A DNA stretch of 64,000 nt, from contig NZ_QFWJ01000005.1 of the NCBI RefSeq assembly GCF_003336805.1, positions 124,001-188,000 on the forward strand, in the 5' to 3' direction. Position numbers and translations under genes: made by a program. Shown piece after piece: positions 48,375-57,768 of this stretch; position 1 is the first letter of the stretch; every line of letters starts with the position of its first letter. Below the pieces are notes generated by a model. The model did not search any database, was not told the DNA's origin, and saw only the letters and a list, made by a program, of their open reading frames with translations. This DNA is from Marinospirillum perlucidum. Its GTDB lineage: Bacteria > Pseudomonadota > Gammaproteobacteria > Pseudomonadales > Halomonadaceae.

Positions 48375-51275
48375 TTATTTTTCCGCCTGAGCTTCTTTTT
48401 TACGCTCTTCCAGAATCTGCTGGCGACGTTTGACTTCCCGAGGATCGTTGGGTGCACGTCCCTTGATGGGCGGTACGTCTTCGGCAGTCAGTTCCGTGAT
48501 TTCAGAAAGCGGCTTCTCCGCGGCCTGGGGTTCATTGGCTTCACTGGTTTGTTCCACCACTTCCTCAGGCTGGGCTGTTTCCTTTTCCTGTTGAGGCGCA
48601 TCTTCTGCCTGTGCACTGGCTTCAGACTCTTCCGAGGAAGGTGCTACCGGAGTTGCCGGTTCGGACGAGGCTGAGTCAGTAGCTACTTCTGCCTCTGCTT
48701 CTTTGCTGGCCTCTTGTGCACTAGCTTTAGCCTGGGGTTCGGCCGCTGTCTGAGTGTCGGCCTCGGTTTCACTGCTTGCGCTAACCTCAGGCTTGGACGT
48801 CTCAGCGGTTTGCTGGGCAGACGCAGGCGCCTCCTCAGCGGTTTTATCGTCAGTTGCTTGCTTTTCCTGGTTGGAAGCCTTGTCCTGGGTAGCCTTGGTA
48901 GCTGCGGTCTTTTCAGGGGTTGCTTCTTTTTTCTCAGCAGTAGCTTCCTGGCTTTTCTCGACCGGTTTTGACTGGTCTTCGGATGCCGTTGCTTGAGTAG
49001 CCTCAGAAGCTTCGTTTTTGGCTGGCTCCTGACTCGCTTTGCTAGCTTCCTGGCTGGCCTTGACCGCTTCGACAACCGGGCCGGTCGCTTCTTCGACAGC
49101 CTGATCGGAAGCTGGCAGCAGCTCTTTTTTCAGCTTATCAAAATCCGGTGGTGTGGCAGCATCACCGGTAGCGGCCTTGTTGCGACGGCGATTACGCGGA
49201 TTGTTGCGCGAAGGCTTCTTGGGTCCGGTGTCTTCCTGACGGGCCGGTGCAGGAGTGGATTCCTGGTTTTTGTCAGAGCGTTGGGGCTGCTGCTCGTTAT
49301 TGGCCGCCTTGTTGTTACCGGGTTTGTTACTCTCCGCTTTGTTGTCATCCTTGCGGTTGTTATTGCTGTTCTGGTTGCGACGATTGTCATTATTGCCAGA
49401 GCGACGATTACGGCGATTGTTGTCATTACGGCTGCGGGAATTGCCATTGCCGCCAGCATTGCGGTTGTTGCGATTGCCGCTGGACTTGTTGTTGCTGCCA
49501 GCTTTGTCGCCACTTGATTTGCTTTGCTTTTTGGTTGGCTGCTCTTTTGCCGGGGTATCCGTGGCAAACAGCTTGCTGAAAAAGCCGCTGATTTTTTCCA
49601 GCAGGCCGGGTTGGGTGGCGCTGGTCGCTGCAGGCTTGCTGGCTTCAGGTTTGCCGGCAGCAGGGGCTGGAGCGTTAGGGATGACATTTTGAACCGCAGC
49701 TTCAGCAAAGCCGGTCACCTTGTTGGTGTCGTTGCTGGGTTCCTTGTCATTGCTGGCAGTAATATCCAGCTCGAAGCTGGCTCCGGCTGTTTCCCTGTCT
49801 TCCAGTTCGTCATCACGCATCCGGGCGACATCATAGTGGGGCGTATGCATTTCCGGATTAGGGAGAATCAGAGCTTCAACCTGCTGGCGTTTTTCAATGT
49901 CATGCAGGGCAGAGCGTTTTTCATTGAGCAGGAAGGTCGCCACAGAAACCGGCAGGATGGCGCGGATCTGGGCCGTGTTGTCCTTCATGGCTTCTTCTTC
50001 GATCAGGCGAAGAATCGACAGGGCGAGGGATTTGACGTCACGGATCGTGCCCTGGCCATCACAACGGGGGCAGACTACACCGCTGGTTTCACCCAGAGAA
50101 GGACGCAGACGTTGACGCGACATCTCCAGCAGGCCAAAGCGGGAGATACGGCCCACCTGAACGCGGGCACGATCCAGCTTGAGGGCATCGCGGGTGCGAT
50201 TTTCCACTTCGCGCTGGTTGCGTACCGGGCTCATGTCGATAAAGTCGATCACGATCAGACCACCGATATCACGCAGACGCAGCTGGCGGGCAATTTCATC
50301 GGCCGCTTCCAGGTTGGTCTGCAGGGCTGTCTCTTCGATATCGCCGCCGCGGGTAGCACGGGCGGAGTTGATGTCGATGGAGACTAGGGCTTCGGTATGA
50401 TCGATGACAATGGAGCCGCCGGAAGGCAGTTTCACTTCCCGTTGGAAAGCGGTCTCGATCTGGCTTTCGATCTGGAAGCGCGAAAAGAGGGGAACATCAT
50501 CCTGATAGAACTTGATCTTGCTCTGGTAGGAGGGCATGACCTGCTGGATAAAGCCCTGAGCCTGTTCGTAAACTTCCTTGCTGTCGATGAGAACCTCGCC
50601 GATATCCTGGCGCAGGTAGTCACGCATCGCGCGGATGATTACGTTGGACTCACGGTAGATCAGGAAGGGGGCTGCTTTTTCCTGGGCGGCCTGGTTGATG
50701 GATTTCCAGACCTTGATCAGGTAGTCCAGATCCCACTGGAGCTCTTCGCTGCTGCGACCGATACCTGCAGTGCGAACGATTACGCCCATGCCGCCGGGCA
50801 CATTCAGGCCGCTCATGGCTTCTTTGAGGGCTGCACGTTCCTCGCCCTCGATGCGGCGGGAAATACCGCCAGCGCGGGAATTATTAGGCATGAGGACCAG
50901 ATAACGGCCAGCCAGGCTGACATAGGTGGTCAGAGCGGCACCCTTGTTGCCTCTTTCTTCCTTGTCGACCTGAACGATAACTTCAGTGCCTTCCTTGACC
51001 AGATCACGAATACCATTGCGACCTTCACCGGGATTCTTGGCAAAGTATTCGCGGCTGATTTCCTTGAGTGGCAGGAAGCCGTGGCGCTCGGCACCAAAGT
51101 CGACAAAGGCTGCTTCCAGGCTGGGTTCTACACGGGTAATGCGACCCCGGTAGATATTGGCTTTCTTGGATTCACGGGAACCGGATTCGATATCCAGATC
51201 GTAGAGTCGTTGACCATCAACGAGTGCAACCCGGCGCTCTTCTGGCTGGGTTGCATTGATTAGCATACGTTTCAT
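48375..51275 (-). CDS. rne: Ribonuclease E
   Basis: A 966-residue endoribonuclease and degradosome scaffold. The N-terminal half is catalytic: an S1 domain, [13 protein letters not shown] and [11 protein letters not shown] with the two metal-binding Asp, and the Zn-link CPRCDGQG. From about residue 510 the protein is disordered: a basic Arg/Asn/Lys-rich stretch that should bind RNA, then an Ala/Glu/Ser/Thr-rich acidic tail ending with [20 protein letters not shown]. The rne gene is divergent from rluC, as in E. coli. The C-terminus shows no clear enolase or RhlB motif that I can name. Confidence 0.96.
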   Translation of the reverse strand: MKRMLINATQPEERRVALVDGQRLYDLDIESGSRESKKANIYRGRITRVEPSLEAAFVDFGAERHGFLPLKEISREYFAKNPGEGRNGIRDLVKEGTEVIVQVDKEERGNKGAALTTYVSLAGRYLVLMPNNSRAGGISRRIEGEERAALKEAMSGLNVPGGMGVIVRTAGIGRSSEELQWDLDYLIKVWKSINQAAQEKAAPFLIYRESNVIIRAMRDYLRQDIGEVLIDSKEVYEQAQGFIQQVMPSYQSKIKFYQDDVPLFSRFQIESQIETAFQREVKLPSGGSIVIDHTEALVSIDINSARATRGGDIEETALQTNLEAADEIARQLRLRDIGGLIVIDFIDMSPVRNQREVENRTRDALKLDRARVQVGRISRFGLLEMSRQRLRPSLGETSGVVCPRCDGQGTIRDVKSLALSILRLIEEEAMKDNTAQIRAILPVSVATFLLNEKRSALHDIEKRQQVEALILPNPEMHTPHYDVARMRDDELEDRETAGASFELDITASNDKEPSNDTNKVTGFAEAAVQNVIPNAPAPAAGKPEASKPAATSATQPGLLEKISGFFSKLFATDTPAKEQPTKKQSKSSGDKAGSNNKSSGNRNNRNAGGNGNSRSRNDNNRRNRRSGNNDNRRNQNSNNNRKDDNKAESNKPGNNKAANNEQQPQRSDKNQESTPAPARQEDTGPKKPSRNNPRNRRRNKAATGDAATPPDFDKLKKELLPASDQAVEEATGPVVEAVKASQEASKASQEPAKNEASEATQATASEDQSKPVEKSQEATAEKKEATPEKTAATKATQDKASNQEKQATDDKTAEEAPASAQQTAETSKPEVSASSETEADTQTAAEPQAKASAQEASKEAEAEVATDSASSEPATPVAPSSEESEASAQAEDAPQQEKETAQPEEVVEQTSEANEPQAAEKPLSEITELTAEDVPPIKGRAPNDPREVKRRQQILEERKKEAQAEK

Positions 51276-51428
51276 GGGGCTTCCAAATATTCAGGGCAGC
51301 CCAGGCATGGCGGGTTGTAGGACTAAGTTTCTTTGTACTCACACAGCAAAACCAGGTAGGGCTGGATTAGCCGGAACCCGTGACAACTCCATTTTGGTGC
51401 CTTGCTCGTGTGTAATGAGCCTGTAAAT

Positions 51429-51465
51429 CTGAAGCCAACAGGCCGGTAGACTCGGGGGGCTTCAG
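51429..51465 (-). promoter_or_regulatory. Hairpin in the probable rne leader
   Basis: CTGAAGCC (51429-51436) and GGCTTCAG (51458-51465) form a perfect 8-bp stem about 160-190 bp upstream of the rne ATG. E. coli rne has a long structured 5' UTR through which RNase E controls its own mRNA, and this hairpin may have the same role. The rest of the 51276-51511 gap shows no gene. Confidence 0.45.
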
Positions 51466-51511
51466 TCAAAAAACCTTTTAAAGTTCACTAAAACGGAGGG
51501 CGTTTAGCCAG

Positions 51512-51703
51512 TCAGTACAAGGTAAAATTATTTTTCACAACTCGCGTGCCTTGGCCGCGGTTTTCTTCTGCCTGATATGACATCAGGCGCTGATAAAAAT
51601 TCGTTTTGCGCTGGCCTGCGTGTCGCCCATCTAGCTTATAACCCTTGAACATGGGTGCAGGCGCTTCATGAGGGAGTAACCCTTTTTCGCGCTTCTCAAT
51701 CAT
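51512..51703 (-). CDS. Possible small basic protein upstream of rne (63 aa)
   Basis: ATG 51703 opens a 63-residue frame with many Lys and Arg (MIEKREKGLLPHEAPAP, ending VVKNNFTLY). The sequence is not low in complexity, but no good ribosome site precedes it and no family is recognised. It occupies the part of the rne-rluC gap where the rne promoter is expected. It may be a real small gene, a leader peptide of rne, or chance. Confidence 0.25.
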   Translation of the reverse strand: MIEKREKGLLPHEAPAPMFKGYKLDGRHAGQRKTNFYQRLMSYQAEENRGQGTRVVKNNFTLY

Positions 51704-51831
51704 AACAGGTCGCCCGAGCCTGGGCAATTAGTTGCTCGCAAGTGGCTTGAGCGTTCAGGAGCGTTAGTATTTCCTTTTCAGGCCAAGCATAATGGCAGCC
51801 TTTCCCTGATGAAGTGGTGTTTTGATCCGGT

Positions 51832-52815
51832 ATGTCGAAAATGCAAACCTCCCAGCCCCAGGTACAGTATCTGGAAATCGGACCCAACCAGGTGGGCCAG
51901 CGCCTGGATAACTTTCTTCTCAGCCAGTTGAAAGGTGCGCCCAAGACACTGATCTATCGCATTATCCGCAAGGGTGAAGTCAGAATTAACAAGAAAAGAG
52001 CCAAAGCGGATACGCGCTTACAGCTCAAGGATCTGGTTCGGGTGCCGCCTCTGCGCTTGAATCAAAAGGCAGCAGAGACCCCGGTCGGCAAAAATCTGCG
52101 TGAACTGCTACTGGGTGAAGCCGTGTGTTTTGAAAATGAGCGTCTGCTGGTGCTCAACAAACCGGCGGGTTTGGCAGTGCATGGGGGTAGCGGGGTTCGT
52201 GTGGGACTGATCGAGGCACTGCGTCAAGTCAGACCCGAGTTGGAGGGGTTGGAGCTGGTCCATCGTCTCGACAAGGATACCTCCGGGTGTATCCTGCTGG
52301 GTAAGTCGCGTCAGCTGCTCAATCAACTGCAGCAGCAGTTGAAAGGCAAAAAAATGGGCAAGTATTACCAAGCCTGGGTGAAGGGGGCTTGGCCGACGGA
52401 TTTGCGTCAGGTCGAGGCCCCCATAGATCGCGCTTCCTCTCCTTCGGGTGAACGCCTGATGCGGATAGCTGCCGAAGGAGAAGGTAAAAAAGCCTTGACC
52501 CGTTTTCGGGTTTTGAAGCGCCTGGGTGCTTTTACCCTGATTGAAGCCGAACCCGTGACCGGGCGTACCCACCAGATCCGCGTGCATGCCCGTCATGCTG
52601 GTTTTCCCCTGCTGGGCGATCCCAAATACGGTGATTCTGAAACCAATCTAAAACTGCAGAAGGCCGGTTTGGGGCGTATGTACTTGCATGCCAGGCGCCT
52701 CTGTTTTCAAGACCCGGGTAACAGCCAGTCTCTGGAGATAGAAGCCCGGCCGGATGCCAGCTGGAAAGAACTAGAAACCCTGTTGCAACAATGGAAGGCC
52801 GCTCATGAACAATGA
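51832..52815 (+). CDS. rluC: 23S rRNA pseudouridine synthase RluC
   Basis: A 327-residue enzyme that isomerises uridines of 23S rRNA (955, 2504 and 2580 in E. coli numbering). The N-terminal S4 domain (GQRLDNFLLSQLKG..IYRIIRKGEVRINKKRAK) is followed by the catalytic HRLDKDTSGCILLG with the essential Asp, and GRTHQIRVHARHAGFPLLGDPKYG. Divergent from rne, which is the conserved arrangement. The last 11 bp overlap the start of sppA, so the two are coupled. Confidence 0.95.
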   Translation: MSKMQTSQPQVQYLEIGPNQVGQRLDNFLLSQLKGAPKTLIYRIIRKGEVRINKKRAKADTRLQLKDLVRVPPLRLNQKAAETPVGKNLRELLLGEAVCFENERLLVLNKPAGLAVHGGSGVRVGLIEALRQVRPELEGLELVHRLDKDTSGCILLGKSRQLLNQLQQQLKGKKMGKYYQAWVKGAWPTDLRQVEAPIDRASSPSGERLMRIAAEGEGKKALTRFRVLKRLGAFTLIEAEPVTGRTHQIRVHARHAGFPLLGDPKYGDSETNLKLQKAGLGRMYLHARRLCFQDPGNSQSLEIEARPDASWKELETLLQQWKAAHEQ

Positions 52816-53833
52816 TGACACCTCAGACAATCAAACAGAAAAGGATCCCTGGACGCGCCAGGCTCAGCCGGTCAAGGAGAATTCTGCCTCGCCTGCGGGG
52901 GGTGCGCCGGAAAAATGGATGCAGGCCTGGGCCAAGGAAGTATTGCTGGAGCAGCGTCGTGCTCGCCGTGGGCGTTTGATAGGTGGTTTGCTACGCCTGG
53001 TATTTGCAGTCATCGTCCTGGTGGTGATTTTCGGCTCGGGCCGGGAATTCTTTGCTGCACCTCAACAGCTGCAACCCCTGGAAACGCCCCATCTGGCAAG
53101 GGTGGAAATCAAGGGGGTTCTGGCCAGTGAAAGTCGGGCCAGCGCCGAGCGGGTGCTGGCTGGTGCCCGGCGTGCCTTTGAAGCGCCCAATGCCAAGGCA
53201 GTCGTGCTACATATCAATAGCCCGGGTGGCAGTCCTGTACAGGCTGGCCAGATTTATGACGGTATTCTGCGCCTGCGCAGTGAGCATCCTGATATGCCGG
53301 TTTATGCTGTGATTGACGACCTAGGGGCATCCGGTGGCTACTATGTGGCTGTTGCCGCAGATCACTTGCTGGCTAATCGGGCCAGTCTGGTGGGGTCCAT
53401 CGGTGTGATTTCCGGTGGTTTTGCCTTTAAGGATGCTCTGGAGCGTCTGGGCATCGAGCGGCGGGTGTTCACCTCTGGCGAAAACAAGGCTTTTCTTGAT
53501 CCTTTTTCAGACATGAGTCAGGAGCAGCAGGAATTTTGGCAGGCCGTCCTGGATTCCACCCACCAGCAGTTTATCGACCGGGTTAAAGAAGGCCGCGGAG
53601 AGCGTTTGGCTGAAGATCCGAAGATCTTCTCCGGCCTGGTCTGGAATGGGGAGATGGCCCTGGAGTTGGGGTTGATCGATGAGCTGGGTTCGGTGTTCAG
53701 TCTTCAGCAGCAACTGGGGCTGGAGCAGAGTGTAAACTACACCCCGGAACCCAGCCCCTGGGAGCGTCTGGAAAGACGTCTGGGTACTGCTTTTCAGGCT
53801 GCGTTGGTGGAGTTGATGACTCCTAAGACCTAG
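52805..53833 (+). CDS. sppA: S49-family signal peptide peptidase (SppA-like)
   Basis: A 342-residue inner-membrane serine protease of the short single-domain type, which clears cleaved signal peptides. A 57-residue cytoplasmic N-terminus is followed by one membrane helix (about 58-76). The catalytic dyad is S176 in LGASGGYYVA and K228 in GENKAFLDPF; HINSPGGSP contributes to the oxyanion region. The start overlaps rluC by 11 bp. Its stop TAG is formed inside the terminal inverted repeat of the downstream repeat element. Length and topology separate it from E. coli SppA (618 aa). Confidence 0.9.
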   Translation: MNNDDTSDNQTEKDPWTRQAQPVKENSASPAGGAPEKWMQAWAKEVLLEQRRARRGRLIGGLLRLVFAVIVLVVIFGSGREFFAAPQQLQPLETPHLARVEIKGVLASESRASAERVLAGARRAFEAPNAKAVVLHINSPGGSPVQAGQIYDGILRLRSEHPDMPVYAVIDDLGASGGYYVAVAADHLLANRASLVGSIGVISGGFAFKDALERLGIERRVFTSGENKAFLDPFSDMSQEQQEFWQAVLDSTHQQFIDRVKEGRGERLAEDPKIFSGLVWNGEMALELGLIDELGSVFSLQQQLGLEQSVNYTPEPSPWERLERRLGTAFQAALVELMTPKT

Positions 53834-54027
53834 GAAACCTCTGATTAACTACTGCGTTGGGTGATACTGCGTTGAAACTGACTTCAAAATGCTCATTTAC
53901 TCGCTGTAAACTCCGCTTTTTCAGTCAGTTTCGATGGCGACCTACATGGATGTAGGAAGTGCTGGAATTCATCAGGAATGAATTCAGCTCTAACCTGCAC
54001 TCGTGACGTTGATCCGAGGCTCCCTAG
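53830..54027. repeat. MITE-like palindromic repeat, copy 2 (long form)
   Basis: A 198-bp element bounded by CTAGGAAACCTCTGATTAAC (53830-53849) and its imperfect inverse GTTGATCCGAGGCTCCCTAG (54008-54027). The interior has three hairpins: GAAACTGACT/AGTCAGTTTC (53874-53883, 53923-53932), CCTACAT/ATGTAGG (53941-53956) and GCTGgAATTCAT/ATGAATTCAGC. Compared with the copy at 39.6 kb it has 78 bp more. It fills the sppA/maf convergent junction. Confidence 0.82.
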
Positions 54028-54607
54028 GCAGGAGCGGGTCCAGGCCTTCAGATCTCAAGAGCTCACTGAGCCGGATCAAGGGCAAGCCGATCAGACTGTT
54101 GGGGTCATCACCTTCCAGGCGCTGGAAGAGGGTGATCCCCAGGCCTTCGGACTTAAAGCTGCCAGCACAATCAAAAGGCTGCTCGCTGTCCACATAGAAA
54201 CAGATCTGCTCCTGGGTCAGTGGGCGAAAGACCACGCGAAACTCATCGACCAGGGTATGCTTGCGCCCTTCGGCAGCATTATAGAGACAAAGACCGGTGT
54301 AAAAACTGACCGTCTGGCCTTCGAGTTTCCGGAGTTGTGCGATTGCCGTCTCGCGATCTCCGGGCTTGCCCAGCAGTAGCTCGCCATGACAGCAGACTTG
54401 ATCCGACCCTAGGATAAGGCCCGCAGGAAAGCTCGTTGCCAGTGCCTGAGCTTTTTGTTCGGCCAGGCGGGCCACCAGTTGGGAAGCGCTTTCACCGCGC
54501 ACCGGCGTTTCATCGATATCCGGGCTGACTGCTTCGAAGGGGAGGCCCAATTTGCTGAGAAGTTGCTGGCGATAGACCGATCCGGAAGCCAAAACCAGTT
54601 GTTGCAT
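53990..54607 (-). CDS. maf: Maf-family nucleotide pyrophosphatase (YceF type)
   Basis: A 205-residue house-cleaning pyrophosphatase that hydrolyses modified nucleotides such as 7-methyl-GTP. The family start ASGSVYRQQLLSKLGLPF has the SxxR motif; DETP, RLAEQKAQAL, ILGSDQV and GSFKSEGLG follow. The YceF subtype is inferred from its place beside yceD and rpmF. The usual C-terminus ends near GLPLIRLSELLR; here about 12 more residues (PREPRINVTSAG) and the stop are encoded by the repeat element at the 3' end. Confidence 0.9.
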   Translation of the reverse strand: MQQLVLASGSVYRQQLLSKLGLPFEAVSPDIDETPVRGESASQLVARLAEQKAQALATSFPAGLILGSDQVCCHGELLLGKPGDRETAIAQLRKLEGQTVSFYTGLCLYNAAEGRKHTLVDEFRVVFRPLTQEQICFYVDSEQPFDCAGSFKSEGLGITLFQRLEGDDPNSLIGLPLIRLSELLRSEGLDPLLPREPRINVTSAG

Positions 54608-54691
54608 AAATTTTCCTTGCTCAGTGGGTGACTTACTGGCTGTTAGCCACTAGAATGGCGCACTCTACCACGCAGGGCCTGTAAAACGGCT

Positions 54692-54720
54692 TTGACACAG
54701 ACGCTCAGTCCCTCTATTAT
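54692..54720 (+). promoter_or_regulatory. Near-consensus sigma-70 promoter of yceD-rpmF-plsX
   Basis: TTGACA (54692-54697), 17-bp spacer, TATTAT (54715-54720). The -35 is perfect and the -10 matches five of six. The start of transcription would be near 54727, only 10 nt before the yceD ATG, so the leader is very short. It also rules out a TTG start at 54692. Confidence 0.85.
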
Positions 54721-54736
54721 TGCGCGCTTGAATTTT

Positions 54737-55273
54737 ATGGCAAATGATTACCTGCAAGAACCCCTGGATCCTTACAAGTATTGTGCAGCAGAACGCGAGA
54801 TCAGCGTCGAGTTGCCGCTTGAATCCATGCAGAGAGCCAGTGATCTATTGCTGGATAACGACGGTCGCATCAAGCTGACCCTCAAATTCAGTTTTAGCAG
54901 TCAGCGCTTGATGCAGGTGGAAGGCAGGTTGACCGGTGAAGTGACCTTGGAATGTCAAAGGTGCCTGGGGCCAACCCGGCAAGCTTTGGATACCGAGTTC
55001 CTTTGGGGGTTGGTCACCACTGAAGAAGCGGCCAGCAATTTGCCCCGGACTCATGAGCCTGTCTTTATCGAAAACGATCGCTTGCAGCTCTTGCCGGTGA
55101 TAGGCGATGAATTTCTGCTGGCTTTGCCGCTGGTTGCCTATCATCCTGAAGATGAATGTCAGCTGCAGTCGTTTGAGCAGGATCAGCCGCTGGCCGACAA
55201 GCCGGCAGAAGAGAAGACAAACCCTTTCGGTGCTTTGGCGGATTTGAAAAAATCCTTGAAAACCAAGCAGTGA
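54737..55273 (+). CDS. yceD: YceD/DUF177 family protein (23S rRNA accumulation)
   Basis: A 178-residue protein needed for normal 23S rRNA levels in some bacteria and plants. The ATG at 54737 is chosen because the promoter lies just upstream and the N-terminus (LDPYKYCAAEREISVELPLESMQRASDLL) aligns with Pseudomonas-type homologues. The conserved VTLECQRCLGP with CxxC, then EDEF-type ALPLVAYHPEDEC, and the C-terminal NPFGALADLKKSLK are all present. rpmF follows by 36 bp. Confidence 0.92.
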   Translation: MANDYLQEPLDPYKYCAAEREISVELPLESMQRASDLLLDNDGRIKLTLKFSFSSQRLMQVEGRLTGEVTLECQRCLGPTRQALDTEFLWGLVTTEEAASNLPRTHEPVFIENDRLQLLPVIGDEFLLALPLVAYHPEDECQLQSFEQDQPLADKPAEEKTNPFGALADLKKSLKTKQ

Positions 55274-55309
55274 AATTATCAATTTAGTTTTGAAACCCAG
55301 GAGTAAACC

Positions 55310-55489
55310 ATGGCTGTTCAACAGAACCGTAAAACCCGTTCCAAGCGCGACATGCGTCGTTCTCACGATGCACTGGGCACTGCGGCCCTGTCCGTTGATG
55401 AAACCACCGGTGAAGTTCACCGTCGTCACCACGTAACAGCCGAAGGCTTCTACCGTGGCAAGAAAGTTATCAACAAAGGCGACGAGTAA
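55310..55489 (+). CDS. rpmF: 50S ribosomal protein L32
   Basis: A 59-residue ribosomal protein, read directly from the sequence: it starts [20 protein letters not shown] and ends with [10 protein letters not shown]. This is the non-cysteine, gammaproteobacterial form of L32 that lacks the four zinc-ligand cysteines. CCAGGAG is upstream of the ATG. It stands between yceD and plsX, the conserved order. Confidence 0.97.
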   Translation: MAVQQNRKTRSKRDMRRSHDALGTAALSVDETTGEVHRRHHVTAEGFYRGKKVINKGDE

Positions 55490-55515
55490 GTATTAACTGC
55501 ACAGGAAACTAAGCT

Positions 55516-56535
55516 GTGCAGGTTAATCTTGCAATCGACGCTATGGGCGGGGACGCCGGTCCCCGCACAAATCTAGCTGGAGTCCTCCTGGCCCTGGCTC
55601 ACGATCCCCTCTTGAAAGTGACCCTGGTGGGCGATAAGCCCCTGATGGAATCACTGCTGTCCCAGCACCATCTCAGCCACGAGTTTGCCAACCGAATTGC
55701 CCTGCTCCCCAGTCAGGATCGTATCCTGATGGAGGATTCGCCGACCTCGGTCTTGCGCCACAAAAAACGTTCGTCCATGCACTTGGCGGTACAACTGGTG
55801 GCGGAAAACCAATGCCAGGCTTGTGTCAGTGGTGGCAATACCGGTGCACTGATGTTGATTGGTCGTCACTACCTGGGCATGCAGCCGGGTATTGAACGCC
55901 CAGCGATCAGTACTGCCATACCCACACGCAAGGGAACCAGTTATCTGCTCGACCTGGGAGCCAATGTGGACTGCCAGGCTGAACACCTGTTGCAGTTTGC
56001 CGTGATGGGCTCGGTCATGGTGCGGTCGGTACACGGCCAGACTCGCCCAAGGGTCGCGCTGTTGAATGTCGGGCGAGAAGCCATCAAGGGCAATAGTCAG
56101 GTCAAGCTGGCAGCACATTTGATGACTCAGCACCCCTATTTGAACTATGTCGGCTATCTGGAAGGGGACGCCATCTTCAACGGCGATGTTGATCTGGTGG
56201 TCTGTGATGGTTTTGTCGGCAATGTTGCCCTGAAAACCAGTGAAGGCCTGGCCCGCTTTCTATCCGGCCAGATTCAGGAACATTTTTCGCGCACTCTTTA
56301 CAGCCGCCTGGTCAGCTTGATGGCACGCCCCCTGTTGCGCCAACTCAAGCAGCAGATGGACCCGGTGCGCCATAATGGCGGTAGTCTGCTCGGACTGCGT
56401 GGTGCCGTGGTCAAAAGCCATGGCAATGCCGATGCCCGCGGCTTTTCTTACGCCGTGATTCGTGCTGCAGTTGAAGCCCGGCAGCAGTTGACCCAGCAGC
56501 TTCAGGATGAACTCCAACGCCTGGAAGCCCTCTGA
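55516..56535 (+). CDS. plsX: Phosphate acyltransferase PlsX
   Basis: A 339-residue soluble enzyme that makes acyl-phosphate from acyl-ACP for phospholipid synthesis. The family start AIDAMGGDAGP is followed by SGGNTGALM, DLGANVDC, and the C-terminal GAVVKSHGNADARGFSYAI-type segment (here with AV). The start is GTG with AGGAAACT upstream. In many gammaproteobacteria fabH-fabD-fabG follow; here a 72-bp gap leads to an unrelated MFS gene. Confidence 0.96.
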   Translation: MQVNLAIDAMGGDAGPRTNLAGVLLALAHDPLLKVTLVGDKPLMESLLSQHHLSHEFANRIALLPSQDRILMEDSPTSVLRHKKRSSMHLAVQLVAENQCQACVSGGNTGALMLIGRHYLGMQPGIERPAISTAIPTRKGTSYLLDLGANVDCQAEHLLQFAVMGSVMVRSVHGQTRPRVALLNVGREAIKGNSQVKLAAHLMTQHPYLNYVGYLEGDAIFNGDVDLVVCDGFVGNVALKTSEGLARFLSGQIQEHFSRTLYSRLVSLMARPLLRQLKQQMDPVRHNGGSLLGLRGAVVKSHGNADARGFSYAVIRAAVEARQQLTQQLQDELQRLEAL

Positions 56536-56607
56536 CTCCAGGTTTTCATTGGCTGTTCAAGCCGTTAGACTGCTGCTTCCATTTCCTGATAACTATTTGA
56601 GTTCCCA

Positions 56608-57768
56608 GTGAAAAAAATCAAACTGGTGTTGTTGCTGGCAAGCAGCCTCACGGTCATGGCCGGGGCGATTATTACGCCGGGTCTGTCTGACCTGGGGGCC
56701 TACTTTGCCAGCTACCCGGATGTCTGGGTCAAACTGATTATTACTCTACCGGCCCTTTTTATTGCGCTTTTTTCCCCGCTGATGGGCTGGCTGGCCGATC
56801 GCTTCGGGCGTTTGCCGGTGCTTTTTAGTTGCCTGCTGATTTACGCCCTGGGTGGGGCTGCCGGTTCCCTGGCTGAAAACATGACCTGGATGCTGACAAC
56901 CCGGGCTCTTCTGGGGATAGGTGTGGCAGGTATTATGGGGTTGGCCACCACCCTGATCGGCGACTATTTCAGTGGTCAGGAACGCCAGTCCTTTATGGGC
57001 CTGCAGGGCAGTTTCATGGCTTTGGGCGGGGTGGTTTTTGTCAATCTGGGCGGTCTCTTGGCGCTCTGGAGCTGGCGGGCCAACTTTTTGATTTACCTGT
57101 TCAGTCTGGTGGTTCTGCTGCTGGCCTGGCTGTACCTGCGCGAACCCGGACAATCCGAAGATCAGGAGGCTGGTGAACAGGAGACCTCTGGCGGTTTCCC
57201 TCTGGCACGGGTGTTGCCGGTCTATTGTCTGGGTTTTGTCGCCATGGCGCTGTTTTACCTCTTGCCTGCGCAGATGCCTTTTTTGCTGGCTGAACGCTTT
57301 GCTGCCAATAGCCTGGAAACCGCCTGGGTGATTGCAGTCAGTACCCTCTCCGGTGCAGTGGCCGGTTTTCTTTTTGGGCGGATCAAGAACCTGATCTCCC
57401 ATGCCCTTATCTACGCCCTGGCTCTGGTACTTTTCGGTGTGGGTTATTGGCTGGTGGCAGAGGTGGCCAGCTATCCGCTTTTGCTTTTGGCTGTGCTGAT
57501 GAGCGGTTTTGGTGCCGGTCTGACCTTTCCGGCGGGTAATCACTGGCTATTGACCCTGGCCCCCCTGGCATACCGTGGCCGGGTGATGGGTGGTTTTTCC
57601 TCCGTTTTTTTCATGGGGCAATTTCTTTCACCGCTTCTGGCTGCACCTGTTGAAGCCTACTCGGGACTGGAGGGGGTTTTTCGTACAGCGGCTTGGCTGG
57701 CTTTGGGCCTGGCACTGCTACTGCTGTTACAGGTCTTTTTCCGGCGCTCGGCGGATGAGGTAGGTTGA
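56608..57768 (+). CDS. MFS transporter
   Basis: A 386-residue carrier with about 12 predicted membrane helices in two halves. The inter-helix motif GWLADRFGRLPVLF (motif A-like, DRxGR) lies near residue 65, and GLQGSFMALGGVVFV suggests an MFS exporter. A central charged loop (EPGQSEDQEAGEQETSGG, about 175-195) separates the halves. The start is GTG. The stop overlaps the next membrane-protein gene (TGATG). The substrate cannot be predicted. Confidence 0.85.
   Translation: MKKIKLVLLLASSLTVMAGAIITPGLSDLGAYFASYPDVWVKLIITLPALFIALFSPLMGWLADRFGRLPVLFSCLLIYALGGAAGSLAENMTWMLTTRALLGIGVAGIMGLATTLIGDYFSGQERQSFMGLQGSFMALGGVVFVNLGGLLALWSWRANFLIYLFSLVVLLLAWLYLREPGQSEDQEAGEQETSGGFPLARVLPVYCLGFVAMALFYLLPAQMPFLLAERFAANSLETAWVIAVSTLSGAVAGFLFGRIKNLISHALIYALALVLFGVGYWLVAEVASYPLLLLAVLMSGFGAGLTFPAGNHWLLTLAPLAYRGRVMGGFSSVFFMGQFLSPLLAAPVEAYSGLEGVFRTAAWLALGLALLLLLQVFFRRSADEVG

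Noticed and set aside
48683-49708. Repeat-like, low-complexity frames across the rne 3' half, which at first look like a repeat array
   Set aside because: They encode the disordered Arg/Asn- and Ala/Glu/Ser-rich tail of RNase E. No regular spacer-repeat structure exists, so not CRISPR.
54692-54736. TTG start for yceD giving 15 extra residues
   Set aside because: The TTG is the first part of a consensus -35 (TTGACA), and the -10 lies inside the extension; homologues begin at the ATG 54737.
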